22,849 nt of DNA, from contig JAIPMN010040487.1 in the NCBI GenBank assembly GCA_020650975.1, positions 1-22,849 on the forward strand. Direction: 5' to 3'. The notes under the pieces were generated by a model. That model saw nothing but the letters and a program-made list of their open reading frames with translations, made no database searches and was not told the origin of the DNA. Made by a program: the position numbers and the translations under genes. Position 1 is the stretch's first letter, and each line of letters opens with the position of its first letter. Source of the stretch: Apostichopus californicus. Taxonomy: Eukaryota > Echinodermata > Holothuroidea > Aspidochirotida > Stichopodidae. Shown here piece by piece: positions 12,731-21,700 of this stretch.

Positions 12731-15726
12731 TTTTTTTGTGTAATCACGTCAATGCTTCAAAGGTAAAGTTCAACATGATGCGGAGCTTCTGAATGCTATG
12801 AGAAATAAACCTTGGTCGGTGAGTTACTGAGACTGAATCACTAATAGGTTCATGAATAATACCGAACAACCATGAGGACCAAACAGAGCACCATTGTAAA
12901 CATCTTGTGTTTTGAATATTCGCCAACAAGTTTCTTAATTACGATGCCCTTATGAAGACATGTATGCATGTATGTAAAGAACTCCACCAAAGCTTTAGTA
13001 TTCACCAACAAGAATAAACATCACATTTGATAAAATTGACCAATACAGTCCAAATAGTAGACATTTACACATAATTTACCCTCTCAACTAATCTCTCAGG
13101 GAATGGAGTAAGGCAGATTCCACACCAATATTAAAATACTATAATAAACACAGATAATACTAACCAAACACAGTAAACTTCTTGTCAGCTGTGAGAGCCT
13201 CTTCTCTGGTGAAGGGCATGTCAAACCATCGATTGCGGGTCAGAGACACCTGACGAGGAAGGATTAAAAGATTAAAAGATTAAACGGGTAAGATAGATAT
13301 GCGCATAAAATATTACTCTTTAACATTTACAATTGCGAGTTGTTGTGATACAAGGTATCAACTCTAACTCAGCAGCAAACCTTTTCATATGATAGTCTAG
13401 AAAAAAAATTTCGACTATGCGTTAAGTAGGTTTAATATTTTACTTTAGAAAGATTGCGTGACTGAGTAGCATCTTTTACCAATATGAGAATATCAAAAGC
13501 CAGATTATCCCCCAAAAATGAAAGAAGTGGTTTGGTTCAGCGATTTAAAGGCATTTGTAAGTATGTCTTATTAGCTGGGTTTATATTTTCTTGAAAAATG
13601 AAATGCGTTATTACAATAACGTGGCAAAACACTGCGGATATCTACCTGACTGGTACGTCCAAAGACCTCCAGGTAGGAAGGTGCTCTTTCGATAGACTGC
13701 GTACCGACGTGTACCCGTAAACCGACCATTACCATGGACGCATTGTTGTTGAATACATCGATGGAGAAACCGCCAGCCTGATGAACCAATGAAAGAACAA
13801 AGAAAAGATTGGTAATTATAATCATATCCGTGGCTTTCACGGCTAATTAAACAACAATGCTAAGGAAAGAAGGGTAAGCTTATGGATTTTAATGTCCACT
13901 CTATGGCATTTTCATGATAGCTGGGGTTGAAGGGAGGGGTTGAAGGGAGGGGTTGAAGGGAGGGGTTGAAGGGAGGGGCTGAAGGGAGGGGTTGAAGGGA
14001 GGGGTTGAAGGGAGGGGTTGAAGGGAGGGGTTGAAGGGAGGGGTTGAAGGGAGGGGTTGAAGGGAGGGGTTGAGGGGGGGAGGCGTACCTTTGTACTGGC
14101 CACATACATCCCGTTGGTGTTCAGTCGATGCTTGATCTGTTGGACGTTGTAGACCTGGAGGAGGTCGTTACCGCCGTATTCGACTTCACTCAGTGCCTGG
14201 CAGGACTCGAAGAAATCCACCGGGAAGGAGACCTGGCCTGTCGGTCGACCTGATGAGGAGCGAGGAATCAAAGAGTTACGAAATGATACCCGACGAAAGT
14301 TTAATCAACCTCTCGGGCTGATGAAGAAATTTAATTTAAAATTAATTTAACATTTTAATGATCCTTTTTATGAAGTTTAAAGCATGCACACCCAATATAC
14401 AACTGTGTAACTACCTCATATGACATCAAAAAATTCTGCACAGAGCAGAAGATGAATGATGCATTTCTCTGTACATGTCTTCAAATCTTTCATTCAATAT
14501 GGTGCCAACAGTCACTGAGATTTGATAAGCTCTAAATAAATGTTTAGTTTCTTTGAAAATTTGATACTCCCTTTCAAAGAATACTTGATATCCTCTAATG
14601 ATAAATCTGTTGGGATGAATAATGCTGTTTAGCATGGCCACAGTATACATGAAGTACTAGTAATTAGTACAAACTACTAGAAATACTGAAGTCCACATCA
14701 TAATAAGCCTTTGACCAGAGTAACTTACTTCCCAAAAATATTTTAAATCTATAAAATCTATTTTTCCTTCAACCATGCAAAAATAAGAGACCAGAATGGA
14801 AATATAAACAGTGTAACATTGAAGACTTTCTGTATTGAAACATTAAAGAATGTTATATGTGTGTATGTTCAATACATATGTAATCAATGGAAGCATTGGA
14901 AATTTAACCAAACTACAAAATTTAATCAAACAAGCCAAATCAAATTTAATCAGACTAAAAAGAAAAACTTTAACATGTAACATTTCAATTACCTCATGTC
15001 TACAACAGAACAAAAAACAATGTTAAGCTCCTCTTCCTAGGACAGCCCAAGCTACTTGAAGGCAATTCATAAGGTGAGAGGCTCCACTTCCTGCTTTCTT
15101 CCTCTCTTCTCCTCTCCTCCACCCCAACACCCCCCCCCCACCACATCAATAAACATTGACTGTCTCTTCTTTCAACTTCATCTCTCCACACGTCACATAA
15201 CATACTTCATAGCATAAGCATAGCAACAGATATATACTTGAATGACAGTAGTGAATATTTGAATTACCGTTGTTACATACTTGAATGACCGTTGTTACAT
15301 ACTTGAATGACTGTTGTTAAATACTTGAATGACTGTTGTTCTTTTACCTGCTTTCACCACCTTCTTCTTCTTGATCGGTTTCAGGGCACTGATGGCTCCT
15401 GCAGCCTGGAACTGACTGGACATCCAGTGACTGGTAGTGTCCACGTTAGCCATGTAAATCCTCAAGCTGCCGTCCTCACAGAGGAGGATCAGGGTGGTCC
15501 TCTGCTGCTCGGAGGATGACGAGTGACGGATGGCGACCATGTCCTGGACTTTGGACTTGGCTGGTAGAGTCTTTATCTCCTGGACTCTGATCTTGTCTGG
15601 TTCCATCATCAGGACCACAGGGATACTGTTGGCCTGGGTGAGAGCGCAGACCAATCCCGGGTGCATGGGTACCTCGTTCCACTGGCACAGGGGAGGGGGG
15701 TTACCAGACTTACCACCATTACTAGA

Positions 15727-15758
<32 letters not shown>

Positions 15759-18700
15759 GAGGAGGAGAAGGAGGAGAAGAAGAAGAAGTTGTTATATTAA
15801 CTTTTTAATAAAAGAGGGTGTTAAAAATATCTTGTTACAATTAACAAGTTTGATCTAGACACTCTCAAACTTGTGTATATTTTCTTTTCTTTAAAATCTC
15901 TTTTCTTTCATTACTGGACGACTTGGATTTGTAATGGCAGGGGGTTATGTAAACAATTGCATCAAACAATAATATAACATATAATTAATTGGTTTAGATG
16001 CATTTTATTTTCTATGAGTATGTGACAAATCATTAACAAGATGGAATAAAATAAAACACCTCAACAAATAGATCTGAAAGACTCAGTGGGCCTGCTCCAA
16101 TTAAAAATGAGAATTTGGGCCATCCAATAACAGTTACCCTATTAGACGACTATCTGTAATCAACATCATAGCTGTGGAGAATATTGAGAAAAAAGTTTGT
16201 AAGATGGGAAAAAAGAAAAAAAATACTTACTTCTTGAGGGTGATGGGATACATGCTAGAAATGTTGAGTTGTTGTTGGTTAACAGGAGCACAGAATGTCT
16301 TGCCTGAAAAAGGAAGGAGAAGAAGAAGAGGATGTGATGTGATGTTTTATCATAAAATAAGAAATACAAATAATTTTGCAAGAAAAGTTTAGCACTGATA
16401 ATCAAACTAACCATTCATCTCTAGTTTCTTATGAAAACAAATTCTTGACTCAAATGGAATCTCCAAAAAGTGAACTTGACAAATTTCCTTTTACATCAAC
16501 TAAATTTTAAAGTATTGTGGAGAATGGAATATCTACACTGTATCCTAGCCTGCACAATCTCCTCAAACTGAATGCAAAGTTGAGTGCTATGAATCATGAC
16601 CTTTGTATTTCAAGTCAGCTGACAAGCCCATTGTAGTTCAAGTAGGATTGAATTAAAGGTGGTTGGGGCTAACCAAAGTGACTCTTAAACCTTTCACCCG
16701 TCGAGATTCAAGTCAACATGTGATTGGTCCATTATTACACAGCGGGAAGAACATGGATAGCATTATTACTAAAAATAGTAGCATGAGTGGCATATAAGAG
16801 ATGTGACTTTCTTGTAGAAAGTTCTAGTTTGCCAAGTTGAAGTAAAATATCTCCCTTTACAACTTTCCTGCAAGTTTATGAACATGTATAAACCCAGTAA
16901 CTGTTAAAACAGAACTCAACAATCACACAGGGTACATTTTCATAGGTTTTTTTTCTTGTTCACCACTTTGTTGCACTGATACTCTTGTAGCACTACAGAG
17001 ATGAATAGTTAAGGTTAAAAATGATTTTAATGACATAAAAACGAAATAACCCTACTATTTGGTAAGAATATTGCATAAGATGTAAGGTTTTGTTTTTAAA
17101 CATGCACTTAAGAAGGGCAATCTTAGTGCAATGACTGATGTGTGATTTGCAGTAACATACATTTAGTACAAAAGAAGCAAACGTCTCGGCCGTCGTAATG
17201 TACACCTGAACGGCTATAAAGCCATAAACATGTTACATAAGATCCATCGTTCTGCGCATTTTGAAATGAGTAGTCCCCGGGGCCTGACAGAAATTGTTAA
17301 CACTAGAATAGAACTGGGACCCCCAAATGTTTAAGGAGGGCAACTAACCGTGGGCATAGCTGAAAAACAACATCTGTAGAGTGTGTGAATAATAGCAGGA
17401 CACGCCTCCACCTGCAACTTGGCCTCCGGTGTCCTGAAAGAGAACAGGATTGAAAAACTTCACTTTTAAACATCTGCTCAGTTAATAATAGAAAACGAAC
17501 CATGTCACCCTAAGTCCGCTGGTTAAATCCTATTTGGGCCAAAATAACTTGGCTCTTTTTAAGTTCGATTTACACTGCTGATAACTTTTTCATTAATTGT
17601 TCTTCCACTGATATTAATCCTACCAAACTTTTTTGCAATCCTCTGTTTATCCTCAGTAGTCCTGTAGCTTGAGGAACCTGATTTTAAACAACACTTTCTC
17701 CTCAATTATGCAATCCTCCTGCGAACTGCTTTCTTAAGTGCATAAGCAGTTGGGACAGCTCTTCTTTGATTTTTCTAAACATAGAACTAAAATGATTTAA
17801 AGTAGTGTATCCTTCAAGAGTATTTCTCATATCCTCTTTTCAGGATTTTTCAACATTTGATACAAATATTTCGCAAAATGTTTCCATTTGGACTTACTGT
17901 TAGGTCAGCGTGAGTTGCCTCCAGTACGTTCGTCACATAGAAAGGTCCATGTTTGGCTTCACTGGCCGCCTCCATCCGTTGAGTGTACATGTACCCAGCT
18001 GATGACATCAACACCAGATGACGGGATTCCTCGGTGAAGATGAAACAGGCGTCTCGGATCTTGCCGCTCGGAACCAAGAAGTAAAACTTGGGACTGATGG
18101 CATCCTTGGCCAAGTTGTAAATCTGCATAAAACCACAAAAACAAGGCAAAATGTATTATTACCGTGAATTCACAAAACAGTTGAATAATTAAACAGAAGT
18201 TTGCCGGTGTCCGATGTATCGTCGCATACTGTACCTAATAGACGATGAAATATCAGGAAGACTTCTAAAAGTCCAACAGGACAAAAATATTGTGATCTGA
18301 TTTTTTGAGTTAAGCTACATCCTCTTTAAATCTTCAAAACAGTAAATCCCAGATATTTAATTAAGTATTCTACAACCCTTTTGTTATTACTTTACCATTT
18401 TCACAACCCAAAAATAATGTAAATCTCATACAACCTACAAGGTAAGTTAGATTTTTTTTTAAATGAATTTTAAGGAATCTGTGGGTAGCATGTATCACTA
18501 AATAATGTGAAAAGATTTAACTGAAAAAGGTTGTTTTTTTGCCTTTGGTAGCCAATTTGGTTTTGCTCTTGCCAAATACTATGCATTGCAGCTTTGAGCA
18601 GGTAATTCAGCAAACCAACTTTGCCTCAAGAGTAAAAAATAAACAAAATTTTTCTCATTTTCAAATCCACCTGCAAAATAAGGCCACAGAGGCCACTTAT

Positions 18701-21700
18701 TCTGGATCAGAAATAAAACCTCCTAGCATACCTTAACAAAGTCAGCTGTGACTATGGCTAGTTCTGTTTGTGATCCTGGCAGCCAGAGGGCTTTGATGAT
18801 GAAGTTTCCTGCCTCTAACTGACAATGGAGCACCAGTTGATCAGAAACGGTACCAGCACCGGTGAACGTTAGAACATGACAGTCCTGTCAATCAAAGAGA
18901 CGAAACGTTATAAATAAATATATCATTCAAATGAGATGTAGATGTATACATGAGAGCAATTTGTCACTAGAGTACAAACTAACACACAAGTATAATTCGA
19001 ACGAATCAACTACAAACTACTTCTGATGGTGTTCAAATGTATGCACAATGTAGGACCAAGCTACCTCACCAACTTGTTTCAGCTCCGACCATCATCCACA
19101 CGCTCACTTCGCTCTAATTCATCGCTGATGTTACTCATCCCTAGAGTAAAAACACAGACTTACGGCTTGAGAGCTTTCACATCCAGTGCACCGTGCCTGT
19201 GGAACTCACTTCCAGAACATATAAATATATGCAATACTGTGAACAGTTTCAAATTAGCACTCAAAACGTATCTCTTCACCAAAGCATAAATGTTATAATT
19301 GCTATTATTTTGTTAAGCGCTACGAGAATTATTTCATAGTTTGTTTGGCGCTATATAAAAATTATGTATTATTATTATTATAATTTCACACACAAGTGCA
19401 ATTTAACACACAAGTACAATTTAACCCACGAGTACAATTTAACACACGAGTACAAATTAACACACGAGTACAATTTAACCCACGAGTACAATTTAACCCA
19501 CGAGAAAAATTTAACACACCAGTACAATTTAACACATGAGTACAATTTAACACACGAGTAAAATTTAACACACAAGTAAACTTTAACACAGAAGTACAAT
19601 TTAACACACGTGAGTACAATTCACCACGGTTTAAACATTAAAAGGATTAATTGTAGTGAAAAGAAATTCTCAACGAGAGAAAACTTACCTTGAGACCGCA
19701 AACGGCCAGGAAGTCCTCATTACATGGGTTGCCAGTGATTCCCAGGACTGTAAAAGGTACCGTTGCTGAAGAGAGTCTCTGCAAAATGAGACAAGTTTCA
19801 CGATGTCATTAACATAAAAAAACAGGGGTAACGTAAAAAGAAAGTTACGAAGTATCCCACCTCAGTTCTACCTAAATTTAACACACTCAGATGACTTGGT
19901 TAGTTTTTAACACATGTATGCTGGAAGATATGTTCTTATACAGGATAAGGACTACTGGATTCTTAAAAATAAAAGTCTAGAAAGTAACTGAGAAGACCTA
20001 ACTTTTATGGAGGCTTCACAAATTTTGCATTTTTAATATACAAGCTTCAGATTCCTTGTACGAAAGTAAACTTAATAAGCTCATTTCATTTTATATGGTA
20101 AAATTATCAAACAGATACAACTAAGTAGCAGAATAATGAGAACAAGCATTCAACAAACCATATAACTGGAAAGTAATTTTACATGTGTTGTAACTAAATA
20201 CTACATAGTACAGAGTGTACTTTTAATAGTTTACAAAAACTTGCTGAAAGAATCTTTCCAATGTAGAGTAATTTCAAAGAGAGCACAAAAACTGTAATCA
20301 AACAGCTTATATATTTACAAAACTCTGTGCAGGTAAATGTAAGTTAGCGGGCCTGACATTTTAGATCCTAGCAGAATCTTCTAGGGGTAAGTTTCCTCAG
20401 ATGTTGCTTTTCCGTCCTTACCCCCACCCCCTGCTCGCCATCCATCCACCCCCCCTCTCATCCCCAGTTATCCCTACTGCTGTCAGTCATTTTAAATTCA
20501 TGTGCATCTTTATAATACCTGTCACTAAAACAATAAGGCTAAATGGAGCCTTTGAAGAAGATCCTGCTAGGATCACATTCTCTTACACATTCTCTTACAC
20601 AGGCTCTCTAGTGGATGAGCAGTTTGCTAACAGTTTTATTTTATTTTGACTAAAACAATAAGTTAGATCTTCCTTTGGTGTGTGAGTCGTACTCCCTCAA
20701 ATAGTCCCCCCCCCCCAAAATAAACTGATGTTTCAATATAAACTTGACCTTTGTTTTGTTACTTACCGTCAGTGTTAGTTTCTTCTTACTGGAATCTGCT
20801 TGCTTTAGGAGGGCAGATAACTGTAAGACCGTGATTCTTCCCTTCTCGTGACAGACGGCCAGGTGCTGTCGCCTCCCGTAGGGCGATGCAAGACAGCACA
20901 TGGCCACACGGTGAAGCATGTGAGCATTGAGAAGCTGGCGGATCGTCTGACCTTGGTCTCCGGAAAAGTTGGCCCGGACGTTCTCGAAGGCCCCTTCTTG
21001 GGAACCGAGTGTCGGCACCTAGTAGGTAGAGGATTAGCGGTAGAATTGTATTAATAACACAGCAGTGGTCTTACAATTACTCCCCGGATGTCAATAGAAA
21101 GGTATCCAGCTATTATGGCATTCAGGGTGTCAAGCAATCACTAAAGGAGTGTTAGGAGTGTTAGCTCAGTGGTTAACCCAGCCTTCCAATCATAAGGTCC
21201 ATAAGTTCGAGTCACTCCAAGATTAATGTATGGCGTCCAGTTACAGAGTTGTTAACAATTGACAATTCATAGTCATGGACGTTAAATATGAATCTAAGAG
21301 ACTGACTTCGGTCAGCTTGCGGCTTTGATAAGCCAATGATGGCTTCTTCCAGAGTTCCTGCTTGCAGGAGGATCTAAAATACATACATACATATATACTT
21401 AAGATACACAACTATAGGACAATTATAGCCATGTTCTGCCTATTGTTTGCAGATTATATTTGCCACAAAGCCTTGGCAAGAGTTAGTTACAAACCTCAAC
21501 TAGGATAAGAAACTGAATTTTTTAAATACAGTCCTTATCCATTCACGAGTGACAAACTAACGTTATATGAAGAAAAGTTTCTTTTAATGTTAAATTTAGC
21601 AACTTTAATGTTACTCTTTCTATTCCTGTATTTTAATATAAATGTTCCAGTTTGTGAGAATTTCTTAAATACAGTCCTTATCCATTCATGAGTGACAATT

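Noticed and set aside
13860..14105. Proline-rich repeat protein on the minus strand
   Set aside because: Read-through of the exon 10 donor into the 13-bp intronic array; the correct transcript splices at 14088.
15530..15858. Poly-Gly / poly-Arg open frames on the plus strand
   Set aside because: Created by the (GGA)n microsatellite and antisense to exon 9.
19364..19619. Several open frames with 6-residue repeats (such as NLTHEY)
   Set aside because: Produced by the 18-bp array, whose period is a multiple of three; there is no gene context.
20590..20640. Hammerhead ribozyme-like segment (GTGGATGAGCAG...)
   Set aside because: The CUGAUGA core is not matched and there is no GAAA strand in the right place.
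21155..21218. Functional tRNA gene
   Set aside because: The head is about 64 bases, short for a tRNA, with no convincing anticodon arm, and it is joined to a SINE body and tail.
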